Source: a virus. Taken from it: a stretch of 64,000 nt of DNA. Numbering within the stretch: the stretch's first letter is position 1; the number at the start of each line of letters is the position of its first letter. Positions 24,971 through 33,320 of the stretch are shown here, in pieces. The notes beneath the pieces were generated by a model. That model had not been told where the DNA came from. It saw nothing but the letters and a program-made list of their open reading frames with translations, and ran no database searches. The translations under genes were made by a program, and so were the position numbers. The stretch is from positions 1 through 64,000 of the IMG/VR virus record IMGVR_UViG_3300034104_003402. One strand, given 5' to 3'.

Positions 24971-25787
24971 TGTGATACGAGTCCCAATACAGATAGCAGT
25001 TAATTAGATCATCCACCGACTTTACCTGCTTACCTTTAACTATGGTTGCCCAAGCCTCAAAATTTTCCACTTCTTCAGGAGTTCCAAACACGGTAACAAA
25101 CGGAGTGTCGTAATAACCAACTTTCAATCCGTCTTGAACCAGCAGATTGTAGACCAAAGTAACATAGAATTCGCCATTATACTGAATTCCCCTCTCCATA
25201 GCAAGATCAAAATATTTCTTGATATCTGCACCCCGTCTAAAGTAATACATGCCGGTAGAAGCATGTTCATTCATCGGATCGTTGGTGTAACACGCCTTTT
25301 CTTTAATCTCAGTAATATACGGAGTTCCCGGCACATCTTTAACAAACGCCATCTTTGTTTGAGCCAAGGTGTGTGGATGAAATCCAGAGTGAGTAAGAAT
25401 GCAACCATCCATCTTGTAGTAGTTAACATGTTCCTTAAAATGCTCCATGTCCCAAAGGTGAGGATTGTCGCAGTAAGAAACAATTACTTCTTCATCATCT
25501 TTGATGTGTTCGTATACTGCCTTAACCGTCCACACAGGGCCCAACTTATGTTGAGGCATGGATACAATCGTGGCGTTTGGCTTCAGAGATAGAAGCACAT
25601 CTCGCATATCAGTTGTTGCTAGGTGGGTATCGTTACAGATGAATACAATTTCATCGTTTGGATCAAACATCTCTAGAATGTATTCTATGATTCGTTTACC
25701 GTTTACGCGAATAAGGGGCTTAGGGTCTGCATATCCCTTCTCGACAAAACGATTGCCTGTTCCTGCCATTGGCACAATTATCTTCAT
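24963..25787 (-). CDS. Sugar-phosphate nucleotidyltransferase
   Basis: A 274-residue NTP-transferase of the Rossmann-like GT-A type. The N-terminal MAGTGNRFVEKGYADPKPLI contains the GxGxRFxxxxxxxPKPL signature that binds NTP. SYCDNPHLWDMEH provides the metal-binding Asp region. A mid-protein YITEIKEKACYTND supplies the sugar-phosphate loop. It would activate a sugar (or a related phosphorylated polyol) to its NDP form for the glycosyltransferases upstream. It is the third-last gene of the glycan operon and overlaps both neighbours. Confidence 0.8.
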   Translation of the reverse strand: MKIIVPMAGTGNRFVEKGYADPKPLIRVNGKRIIEYILEMFDPNDEIVFICNDTHLATTDMRDVLLSLKPNATIVSMPQHKLGPVWTVKAVYEHIKDDEEVIVSYCDNPHLWDMEHFKEHVNYYKMDGCILTHSGFHPHTLAQTKMAFVKDVPGTPYITEIKEKACYTNDPMNEHASTGMYYFRRGADIKKYFDLAMERGIQYNGEFYVTLVYNLLVQDGLKVGYYDTPFVTVFGTPEEVENFEAWATIVKGKQVKSVDDLINCYLYWDSYHND

Positions 25788-27196
25788 ACTAAAGCCTTTC
25801 TGAATTGTTCCGACGACATACTGTTTAACTTTCTCACTTCTTCAGAACTCAAAAAGTTTGGAGTCAAGCAGGCTCCAGTCATCAGATGTAGTATGTAGTT
25901 GTTTGTTGAAGACATTTCGTTTAGAAAAACTGCGGCATCTGGAAAAAGCGGCATATTTATTTTAGAATCCTCGTAATCCAAGAAACTGTCAACATGAGTA
26001 ACCAACCAGCGTTTACATCGGTTGTTAATTTTTTCGGTTAGTTCTATTGCTTCTTCGTGAGTTTCTGCTCCGACTATCAGCCCATGATTTTGCAAAAAAA
26101 TGATGTTGGTGTTTATCAGATTTGGTGTTATACGATTTACCAATTCATATCCTGGTGTGGTGTAAGGAACAAATTGATACGCAATATCTTTGAAAAGAGT
26201 TTTCAATACTTCTTCTCCTTCCAAACTACAAAGTATGGAATTAAGGTGTATTGGATGGGTATGGATAACAACTTTATTTGGAATGGAGATATGGAATCCG
26301 GTTTCCATAGAAGGATTACTGTCCCCTATCTTTTTACATCCTTTGATATACAGATTGTAATGTTTTTCGTCTGCAAATTTTGGTAAAGGTTCCTTTCGAA
26401 TATCACAAACACAAAATCCATGATACAAATTTATATCACTCATCTTTGCGCCTGATGATTTGATAATCATTCCGCCATCCGACTTGACAGAAACATTTCC
26501 GCCTCTGCCTTGAACTAAAGCGGGATCTAATCCCAACCATTTACAAATTTGTAAAAAGTTATTCGTTGATTCGTAGAACCCCTTAACGAGTTCCATGAAT
26601 TTTTGCCCCTTGTCAGTAGTGCAAAAGTATAACAGTTTGATGGAAGAGTGCTGATCTTTACTAAACTTAACTACAATATCGGCATTCTGTTTCTGTGGCT
26701 TTATGAATCGGTCTTCATCATCTTTTCTGCGCTTTATGGTTTCTAGAACCTCGGCTTTAGTATGGCCTCTTTTAGTTGTATCGCGTTTAACTTTCCATTC
26801 GACTTTTAAATCTTCATCAGTATCCACATAAATGTTTAAATCTGAAATTTGAACAGTAGGTTTGTGATAAAGAGCATGAAGCCCTTCGTAAATGATATAC
26901 GGTTTAGAATCAATTCTGACAGAAGAATCAAATTTTCCTGTATCGTGATTATAGTGGCTTCTTTGTATAGGATTACCATTCTTTAATTCAACAAGATGAG
27001 AATAACCCAATTCTAAATTATTTGCATCAGGATTCAAATGTGTAATGGTCTTCCAAATGGGATCGCCTCTTTCCCACTTGTGAAGATCATCACCACTTAG
27101 ACAAACACAATCTTTTGACCCAAGAATACTTTGAATGATCTTAGATATTGTGGTTTTGCCTACACCAGAACTTCCTGATATGCAAAACAAATTCAT
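25784..27196 (-). CDS. Uridine-kinase-like P-loop domain fused to class II aldolase
   Basis: A 470-residue two-domain protein. Residues 1-200 match the phosphoribulokinase/uridine-kinase family: GSSGVGKTT at 8-16, SGDDLHKWERGD at 34-45 and YEGLHALY at 103-110. Residues 205-405 are a class II aldolase/adducin domain, with GRGGNVSVK at 230-238, metal ligands in HTHPIH at 312-317, and NHGLIVGAE at 370-378. The two activities in one chain would phosphorylate a sugar and cleave or epimerise it. Neighbouring nucleotidyltransferase and HAD phosphatase fit a pathway to an unusual NDP-sugar or polyol. Both domains look intact; the fusion itself is the odd feature. Confidence 0.8.
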   Translation of the reverse strand: MNLFCISGSSGVGKTTISKIIQSILGSKDCVCLSGDDLHKWERGDPIWKTITHLNPDANNLELGYSHLVELKNGNPIQRSHYNHDTGKFDSSVRIDSKPYIIYEGLHALYHKPTVQISDLNIYVDTDEDLKVEWKVKRDTTKRGHTKAEVLETIKRRKDDEDRFIKPQKQNADIVVKFSKDQHSSIKLLYFCTTDKGQKFMELVKGFYESTNNFLQICKWLGLDPALVQGRGGNVSVKSDGGMIIKSSGAKMSDINLYHGFCVCDIRKEPLPKFADEKHYNLYIKGCKKIGDSNPSMETGFHISIPNKVVIHTHPIHLNSILCSLEGEEVLKTLFKDIAYQFVPYTTPGYELVNRITPNLINTNIIFLQNHGLIVGAETHEEAIELTEKINNRCKRWLVTHVDSFLDYEDSKINMPLFPDAAVFLNEMSSTNNYILHLMTGACLTPNFLSSEEVRKLNSMSSEQFRKALV

Positions 27197-28203
27197 TAGA
27201 TCATGCCAGCGATTTCAAGAATACGCATCATAGGCCCCTCTTGTTCGTGATATGGACGATAACAATGTATATCCATGTAACCCTTGTTCTTTAATTTTTC
27301 AACATCATAAAGATATTCTTTACCTGTCCATTGCATGCTTCTTTTCTTTATATTGTTTTGCTTCAGGTATTGCACAATATTTTCTGGTGTAGTTTTATTG
27401 CTTTCTGCCATATTCTTTATGTCGGTTTCTGTCCATCCATTTGGATCGAACCAAGTTCCATTACCAACACGATCAATCTTACCATCAAAGATGTGATATT
27501 CTTTACCGAAGAAACCACCAGTGATTCTCTTAGACTTCAACCCATACCAAATCTGTTCGGATGTGTATCCTTCTTCAGCGACCCAATAATCACCATGAAT
27601 ACTTTTATTGAGAGTGTTTCTTGCATCCTCAGTAACCATACCGTGTCTACGAGCATCAATAACTCCCTGCACAACTTCTTTGAAACTCTTATCACGGAAG
27701 AATAGATTTTCATACAATTTACCCTTAGCCACATGATAATGACCAGGAAGATCATAGCCGCCATTAACATATGCACCAACCTTCAAGAAAGTGTCGGGCG
27801 AAATGCCTGGCATGCCATCAGGACGAATACCTGGACGCATCTGAGCAGTAAGAGTATAGTTCAAATGAGCATACGCATCGTCAGGAACATTCGGCAAATC
27901 ATTTAAAAAATATTCGGTCTGCAAAGGAATTTGATCTATGTCACCGATTATCCATGTTGTTTCTGGTTCAACCTTTGGATGATAAAACTTAGAAAATTGT
28001 ATTTGAATGATTTGTGGAAGATCAGGATCATACTTCTGTTCTATAACTTCTCCGTATTCTTCAGATACCTTACAACTCTTTTTATCTCCAAACAAAAGAC
28101 ATACCGGCTCCACTCCAAACTTAGTCTTCCATACCTTAGATTGTATGTTCCAAAATGGACTGAATGTTTCCGAGCAACTAAAGACGACTTTATCAATTTT
28201 CAT
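27196..28203 (-). CDS. Predicted glycosyltransferase of unknown family
   Basis: A 335-residue soluble protein whose N-terminal half has a nucleotide-sugar-type Rossmann pattern and a GDIDQIPL motif reminiscent of the DxD in GT-A enzymes. GAYVNGGYDLPGHYH and GLKSKRITGGFFGKEY are further conserved-looking loops. It sits in the middle of the glycan operon, starting one codon after the DegT-like gene, and overlaps the kinase/aldolase gene by one base. No specific CAZy family can be given by eye. The alternative, a capsule-associated hydrolase, is less likely given its neighbours. Confidence 0.55.
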   Translation of the reverse strand: MKIDKVVFSCSETFSPFWNIQSKVWKTKFGVEPVCLLFGDKKSCKVSEEYGEVIEQKYDPDLPQIIQIQFSKFYHPKVEPETTWIIGDIDQIPLQTEYFLNDLPNVPDDAYAHLNYTLTAQMRPGIRPDGMPGISPDTFLKVGAYVNGGYDLPGHYHVAKGKLYENLFFRDKSFKEVVQGVIDARRHGMVTEDARNTLNKSIHGDYWVAEEGYTSEQIWYGLKSKRITGGFFGKEYHIFDGKIDRVGNGTWFDPNGWTETDIKNMAESNKTTPENIVQYLKQNNIKKRSMQWTGKEYLYDVEKLKNKGYMDIHCYRPYHEQEGPMMRILEIAGMI

Positions 28204-28206
28204 GGA

Positions 28207-29376
28207 TTAATCCTTGCTTACTGTAAATGTGTTTACTATGTCAGATACAAACTTAATTTGATCTTCGGTCATATCAGGATTGTTGGGAACATACATTCCG
28301 TAATCGTGTATCTCATCCGCAAACGGGTGCTTCTTGGAACCGTATCTCTCGTAGAAGAACGGCTGTCGGGAAATACTACCCGCAATTAGTGGACGACACT
28401 CCACAGAATTTTTGGCTAGTTTCTTAACAATCTCAGGCACTCTTGGGTGAATGATGGGATAGGCAAAGTTTGAAACATACTCAAACTGATCCACAGAAAT
28501 CTTCCAATGTGGATTTACGATATACTTATCGTATAGTTTAAGATTATTCCATCGCTTATCACAGAACCGATCAAGTTTCTTGAGTTGCTGTATACCGATA
28601 TACGCTTGCAGATCGGTTGAGCGAAGATTGAATCCTGGATAGTAGAAGGTGTAGAAGTTACGGAAGTCATCAATACCATACTTCAGTTGAAGATTGATAC
28701 GAGAAACTTCATCCAAATCTCTAGACCATCCGTGAGAACGAATGCTCTTTAGAATATTATACAGTTCGTAATCATCGGTTGAAATCAACCCGCCTTCTAT
28801 GGTAGAGAAGTGATGCCCATAGTAAGTGCTGAAAGACGCAGCAAGACTCAAAGTTCCTGTTTTCTTGCCATCCACGGTTGTTCCAACACTCTCACAGGAA
28901 TCCTCAAGAAGTATCACTCCATACTTCTCACAGATTTCTTGAATGCGCTTCATGTCGTTTGGAAATCCTAAAGCATGAACTACCATTAGAGCAGCAGGAT
29001 TTTCTCGCTTGCAAATTTCCTCAAACTCCTCAACATCAATTCCCAAGTTGGCTCTGTCGGTTCCGCAAAGAATCGGCTCTAACCCCAACTGAATTGCAGG
29101 AGCAACTGTTGTCACCCAAGACAAACATGGGAACACAACCTTCTTGTTCTTTAAACGATTGCTTACAATCAAAGCATAGAATATTGCCAAGTTTGCAGAC
29201 GATCCCGAGTTTACAAATACCGAATACTTGCAACCCAACCAATTGCTCCACTCCTGCTCAAACTCAACGGTTCTAGTGGCTTTCGTTAAACGAGGATTAG
29301 TGTTAAGCCAAGAGATTAAAGATGATATGTCTTGTTGATCTATAGTGTCTTGAACTAGATTTATTGGTTTATTCAT
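28207..29376 (-). CDS. DegT/ColD-like PLP enzyme with His in place of the catalytic Lys
   Basis: A 389-residue fold-type I PLP enzyme (FVNSGSSANLAIFYAL binds PLP phosphate; LLEDSCESVG holds the PLP-binding Asp). Sugar aminotransferases of this family have a Lys just before xxTTGEGG. Here the segment is STYYGHHFSTIEGGLIS, with His188 at that place. The same substitution (His188) is the hallmark of ColD, GDP-4-keto-6-deoxymannose 3-dehydratase, which removes the 3-hydroxyl instead of transaminating. A GDP-mannose dehydratase that makes its substrate is encoded at 54605. So a 3,6-dideoxysugar (colitose-like) is predicted. Overlaps the SDR gene upstream by 4 bases. Confidence 0.8.
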   Translation of the reverse strand: MNKPINLVQDTIDQQDISSLISWLNTNPRLTKATRTVEFEQEWSNWLGCKYSVFVNSGSSANLAIFYALIVSNRLKNKKVVFPCLSWVTTVAPAIQLGLEPILCGTDRANLGIDVEEFEEICKRENPAALMVVHALGFPNDMKRIQEICEKYGVILLEDSCESVGTTVDGKKTGTLSLAASFSTYYGHHFSTIEGGLISTDDYELYNILKSIRSHGWSRDLDEVSRINLQLKYGIDDFRNFYTFYYPGFNLRSTDLQAYIGIQQLKKLDRFCDKRWNNLKLYDKYIVNPHWKISVDQFEYVSNFAYPIIHPRVPEIVKKLAKNSVECRPLIAGSISRQPFFYERYGSKKHPFADEIHDYGMYVPNNPDMTEDQIKFVSDIVNTFTVSKD

Positions 29377-30182
29377 TGTGTCACCGCCGGGTTTGTTAAT
29401 TCGCTTATGGTAAGATCAATCAAACGATCAACATCATACTGTTCGTTTCGCACAGCAGAGTAGAAAATGTTTTTCCGATAGATTGACTCTCTGGTATTAT
29501 CTTCTGTAACCATATCATTATAACTCAATCCAGAATACATGTAAAGTAATTCTATGAAATCTTTCACATAAACCACTCTACCCGAACCAACAATCTCATC
29601 CACCCCTGCTGTAGCGTTTATGCTAGCATCAACCACCATTTGAGGATGCAACAGTTCTCGGTAATACTGAACATCCCCTATGGTGACGGGCTGCTTGTTT
29701 ACGATGGATTTAAAAATCTTACCAAACAAGTATTGATCGCCTCGGTGAATGCTGTTGAAGTTGAAAGGATAGAGAATGGAAACTTTAGGATACTTTTCCT
29801 TGTCTCTGAGAATTTGCGTTATATGCCACTTTGACTCGGTGTAATTGTTCTTGTGAAAAGAAACAGGGTCTGTAATCTTCACAGGGCCTGATGTGTTGTT
29901 CCACAGTTCCGCTGTAGAGTAATACACAATCTTATCTGTTACTTCTTGCAGTCTCTCTATAATTTGTAGAGTCTTATCTACATTAGTATTCCAAAACATA
30001 TTACGAGTATTCTCGTCTATGGCATTTGCTAGATAAGTTCTTTGCTCGGCAAAACAAATGTATACTGCATCCCACCTAGTTTTGGTTAGAGCATCTAAAT
30101 CCAATTCTCTTGCTGAAACCTTTGCGTAGTTATCAGGAAAATAACGAGACAGTTGAGATGTGCTGCCTAATACAAGATTCAT
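29373..30182 (-). CDS. Short-chain dehydrogenase/epimerase-like sugar enzyme
   Basis: A 269-residue extended-SDR-type protein. It has a degenerate glycine motif (LGSTSQLSRYF), a conserved-looking YYSTAELW loop, and YTESKW, the YxxxK catalytic pair. SDR reductases or epimerases act at the end of NDP-deoxysugar pathways, such as the reduction step after a ColD-type dehydratase. The gene lies directly before the ColD-like gene in the operon, which supports that pairing. The altered N-terminal nucleotide-binding motif leaves the cofactor uncertain. Confidence 0.65.
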   Translation of the reverse strand: MNLVLGSTSQLSRYFPDNYAKVSARELDLDALTKTRWDAVYICFAEQRTYLANAIDENTRNMFWNTNVDKTLQIIERLQEVTDKIVYYSTAELWNNTSGPVKITDPVSFHKNNYTESKWHITQILRDKEKYPKVSILYPFNFNSIHRGDQYLFGKIFKSIVNKQPVTIGDVQYYRELLHPQMVVDASINATAGVDEIVGSGRVVYVKDFIELLYMYSGLSYNDMVTEDNTRESIYRKNIFYSAVRNEQYDVDRLIDLTISELTNPAVTQ

Positions 30183-30185
30183 GGA

Positions 30186-31079
30186 TTATCCATTAACTGC
30201 AAGACCCTGAACTCTTTGCTCTAAAGCCTTAACCATTCCTCCCTTAAACGGTTCAGGTTCACGAGCAACACAATCCATATCAACGAGTTCTATATTCTTA
30301 ATATCTCCGCCATGCTGATAGCAGAAATCGCGTAGACACCAAACTCTTTCGGGATTCATAAACATCTTGATGCCCAACCAACGAATGCAATGATCTCCCC
30401 AACGCTTATAGAAGATGTTGCCCGTTTCTTCAATATGATTGAAATAGTTTTGATAGTTGTTGTCACGGAAGAAATCCATGTCTACAATTTCAAAATTAGT
30501 ATTGTAGACTTCCATGTTCCATTCAAATTCTGAATTTAGAACTGTGGATTTGTTTGCTTCAATAAACTTCTTTGTGCTATCCCACAAGCCTTCGCAAGCC
30601 CAAGGAGCATCGTATTCTTCTCGTTCCATGAAAGCGTATTGATATCCATTAACTCGCATGACCTCAAATGGATCACGGGTGATTTTGGACATGATAAACG
30701 AATCAGAATCCAATCTCATATACCACTTATACTTTGCCAAAGCGGGATGATTAAAGATTTGACCGCCATAGAAACGACACATATGACGATATCCCATTCG
30801 GAATTGAGTGAGAGGAAGAGTATAGAGAGCCGGATCTTCAGATATTCCTTCAGGCAGAGAGAATTCCAACTTTTCAAACTTTATGTTTGGTAGGAACCCA
30901 AAGGAAAGACTAAACTCTGTTAGCAGATTTGCTATATCTGCCTTGCTCAAATCATCATAGAAAACAACTACAGGGTAGTTTGCATCCTTGTTGAAATTAG
31001 AATACAAGAAATTGATGCTGTGCTTAAAAATCCACAGATCGTTCTTTCGGGTCATGTATACAATTGCAGCGTTTTCCAT
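30186..31079 (-). CDS. GT15-like (Kre2/Mnt1) glycosyltransferase, copy 2
   Basis: A 297-residue protein with the pattern of GT15 alpha-mannosyltransferases, a family described mainly from fungi: YPVVVFYDD, MGYRHMCRFYGGQIFNHPAL, then YMRLDSDSFIMS with the nucleotide-sugar/metal DxD, CEGLWDSTKKFIEA, YNTNFEIVDMDFF and KRWGDHCIRWLG. No signal peptide or membrane anchor is seen, unlike the Golgi enzymes. It lies directly downstream of its paralogue, with 16 bases between. Mannosyl transfer to a phage or host glycan is a reasonable inference; donor and acceptor are unknown. Confidence 0.8.
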   Translation of the reverse strand: MENAAIVYMTRKNDLWIFKHSINFLYSNFNKDANYPVVVFYDDLSKADIANLLTEFSLSFGFLPNIKFEKLEFSLPEGISEDPALYTLPLTQFRMGYRHMCRFYGGQIFNHPALAKYKWYMRLDSDSFIMSKITRDPFEVMRVNGYQYAFMEREEYDAPWACEGLWDSTKKFIEANKSTVLNSEFEWNMEVYNTNFEIVDMDFFRDNNYQNYFNHIEETGNIFYKRWGDHCIRWLGIKMFMNPERVWCLRDFCYQHGGDIKNIELVDMDCVAREPEPFKGGMVKALEQRVQGLAVNG

Positions 31080-31094
31080 AATATAAATCCTTTC

Positions 31095-32054
31095 TCACTC
31101 GCCCCAATTCAACCAATCAGGACCGCCTGCTCTATATCTATTCAAACCAAAAGTGATTCTTTCTAGACGGCTGTAACGATGTTGAAGATTTCCATCAACC
31201 AAGTTCATAATCTTCTCGGGGATTTCCTTGTTGGGCAAAGCACTCATGTTGCGTATCCAAGCATTGTGCTGATAGGTGATATCGTTAACCGCCCAAACCT
31301 TGCTTGGGTCTAACAACATCTTTACACCTAGCCAATGGATTGGAGCATCGCCCCATCTCTTATAGAAGATGTTGCCTGTCTGATCTAACTGGTCAAAGTA
31401 TGCCATATACTTTTCGCTTCTGAAGAACGAGAACTTGGCAATTTCAAAGTTTGTATAGAACAACCGACAACTCCACTTTCCGTCAACCATGCTGTCTTCA
31501 AGGTCTTTAGTCATAGGAATATTGTGAGTCTTCATAAACCGCTCAGTTTCATCCCAAAGTCCTTCAACAACGCTTGGAACTTCTCCGTCTTCGGTTGCCA
31601 TGAAAGCATATTCTTTATCATTCTTTGCCATGTATTCAAACGGATCGTAATTGATCGGTGAATAGATGTAAGAATCGGAATCTAATCTCCAATAATAATC
31701 GTATTGTAGAAGACGAGGATCGCGGTAAATACCACCCGAATGATAACGGCACATGTGGCGATATCCCATCCAAGCCTGATCCAAAGGAACAGTATACTTT
31801 GCTGGATCTTCTGAAACCCATTCAGGCATTACAAAATCCAAACGCTCAAACTTCAGATTTGGAATGAATCCCAAGTTCTGATGTAGAGATACCATAAGAT
31901 TGGAAATGGTTCCCTTATCAATATCATCGTGAAAAATCACAATAGGATATTCTCTGATATGCTTGAAATTCCATCCAAGCATACTAAGACTGCGATACAA
32001 AAGAGGAACATCCCGCATTCGGGACATGTAAATAATCACACCATTTTCAGCCAT
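31095..32054 (-). CDS. GT15-like (Kre2/Mnt1) glycosyltransferase, copy 1
   Basis: A 319-residue protein, closer to the fungal pattern than its neighbour: YPIVIFHDDID, MGYRHMCRYHSGGIYRDPRL, YYWRLDSDSYIYSPINYDPF, EGLWDETERFM, FYTNFEIAKFSFFRSEKYM, DQTGNIFYKRWGDAPIHWLG. The LDSDS motif holds the metal-binding acidic residues, and the KRWGDAPIH block is highly diagnostic of GT15. It overlaps the GT2 gene upstream by 8 bases. The duplication to two copies suggests consecutive additions or diversified acceptors. Confidence 0.85.
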   Translation of the reverse strand: MAENGVIIYMSRMRDVPLLYRSLSMLGWNFKHIREYPIVIFHDDIDKGTISNLMVSLHQNLGFIPNLKFERLDFVMPEWVSEDPAKYTVPLDQAWMGYRHMCRYHSGGIYRDPRLLQYDYYWRLDSDSYIYSPINYDPFEYMAKNDKEYAFMATEDGEVPSVVEGLWDETERFMKTHNIPMTKDLEDSMVDGKWSCRLFYTNFEIAKFSFFRSEKYMAYFDQLDQTGNIFYKRWGDAPIHWLGVKMLLDPSKVWAVNDITYQHNAWIRNMSALPNKEIPEKIMNLVDGNLQHRYSRLERITFGLNRYRAGGPDWLNWGE

Positions 32055-32706
32055 TGTTAATCCTCACTCTTTCCATGTTTTCCACAGATACGGGATTCTG
32101 CGGTCTTTGTGTTTCAGTTACTGTTGGAGACCAACTATAGTAACACATAACTTTATCAATAACAAGTTCTGTCTTTGCCTTTTTGCAAGCGTCAAGAGTA
32201 AATGCTGCATCTTCTGCCCAATTAGAATCGCCAAAGGCTACCGCCTGAGCAATCTCTCGCTTCCATAAACACCATTGCCACGGTGGTCGCTTACAAGGAA
32301 TTGTATTGCCGTTTTGATCTACAGCCAACTGGTCAAAAGGATGAACTTGATTGTGGGTCAGACTTGTTTTAACCAACCATGTCTTGCCTTGAATTGTGGC
32401 TTCTTGATTATAGCAAATCACATCTACATCTAGATCGTCGGTAATCTTTTCTCGTAAAGTTGCAATATAATCATCCGCTACGGTGTCATCATCGTCTATG
32501 ATGCACACATATCTTCCCGTTGCCATGCTCAATAGAAGAGACTTCTTTCTGCCGATAGACATCATCTTGTTGTCCATTAGAGACAGAACTTCCACATCTT
32601 TGGCATCTCCAATCTGAGTAAGCAACTTGGAATATAAAGGTTGTAGATACATTCGCATTCTGTTAGGAATGCTAGGAATGCAAATACTAAGTTTAACAGA
32701 ATTCAT
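32047..32706 (-). CDS. Family 2 glycosyltransferase
   Basis: A 219-residue GT-A enzyme. The LSICIPSIPNRMRMYL opening, SIGRKKSLLLSMATGRYVCI, and the IIDDDDTVADDY metal-binding block are GT2 hallmarks. It is related to the gene at 34029-34643, with the same MSIGxKRxxL and DDDDxVxxDYIATL spacing, so the two are paralogues in one operon. It overlaps both the FkbM and the GT15 genes by a few bases. The nucleotide-sugar donor is unknown. Confidence 0.85.
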   Translation of the reverse strand: MNSVKLSICIPSIPNRMRMYLQPLYSKLLTQIGDAKDVEVLSLMDNKMMSIGRKKSLLLSMATGRYVCIIDDDDTVADDYIATLREKITDDLDVDVICYNQEATIQGKTWLVKTSLTHNQVHPFDQLAVDQNGNTIPCKRPPWQWCLWKREIAQAVAFGDSNWAEDAAFTLDACKKAKTELVIDKVMCYYSWSPTVTETQRPQNPVSVENMERVRINNG

Positions 32707-33320
32707 GCTTCCGCTCTTTTGTTGTTTTTATTAATCCAAACTTCGTTTATCCCTACCGTCATATCAAACTCAAATCCATTTTCTACTAGAATCTGCTTGC
32801 ACTCTTCGTAGTGCTTGTTTGAGGGGTGAGTTTCAATACAAATGATATAAACGGGAATAGACCAATCAAAAGTTTTAAGAATTCCTAATTCGCCACCTTC
32901 AACATCAATCACAAACAAATCAACTCGTTCAGGCTTTCCTACTTCTTTCAGCAAGGTTGTAAACGGTTTGCTTATCAGTTTAACATTATCTTCTTCACGG
33001 ATAGTTTCATCTATGTGAGTATCAACAATACCTCCGCCAGAATCTCCACCGTTTCTAGTATTGAACACCACTTCTCCATCTGTTTCCGAAATAGCATAAT
33101 CGGAAAGGATGCAATTTGGTCTATTCCTCCTTAACCGTTGAAACTGATTCTTTTCAGGTTCAATCAGTATTCCTCTCCAACCCAAACTATCTTCAAAAAA
33201 CTTTGTGTTGGAATATTTGATTCCGTCCATAGCACCAAGTTCAATAAAGAATCCGTTCTTATAATTCAAATACTTTTTCCAAAGTATAACATCTTCACTC
33301 TGCTGCGAATAAAAGTTCAT
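32703..33320 (-). CDS. FkbM-family methyltransferase
   Basis: A 205-residue SAM-dependent methyltransferase. FIELGAMDGIKYSNT is the SAM-binding loop (GxxxG), IEPEKNQFQRLRRN and CILSDYAIS follow it, and LFVIDVEGGELGILK is the FkbM-specific acidic motif. FkbM enzymes commonly O-methylate sugars in surface polysaccharides. Its position between glycosyltransferases suggests methylation of the phage-made glycan. It overlaps genes on each side by 4 bases. Confidence 0.88.
   Translation of the reverse strand: MNFYSQQSEDVILWKKYLNYKNGFFIELGAMDGIKYSNTKFFEDSLGWRGILIEPEKNQFQRLRRNRPNCILSDYAISETDGEVVFNTRNGGDSGGGIVDTHIDETIREEDNVKLISKPFTTLLKEVGKPERVDLFVIDVEGGELGILKTFDWSIPVYIICIETHPSNKHYEECKQILVENGFEFDMTVGINEVWINKNNKRAEA

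Noticed and set aside
28207-29376. Ordinary sugar aminotransferase
   Set aside because: The PLP-binding lysine position is His (YYGHHFSTIEGG), which fits a dehydratase of the ColD type better than a transaminase.
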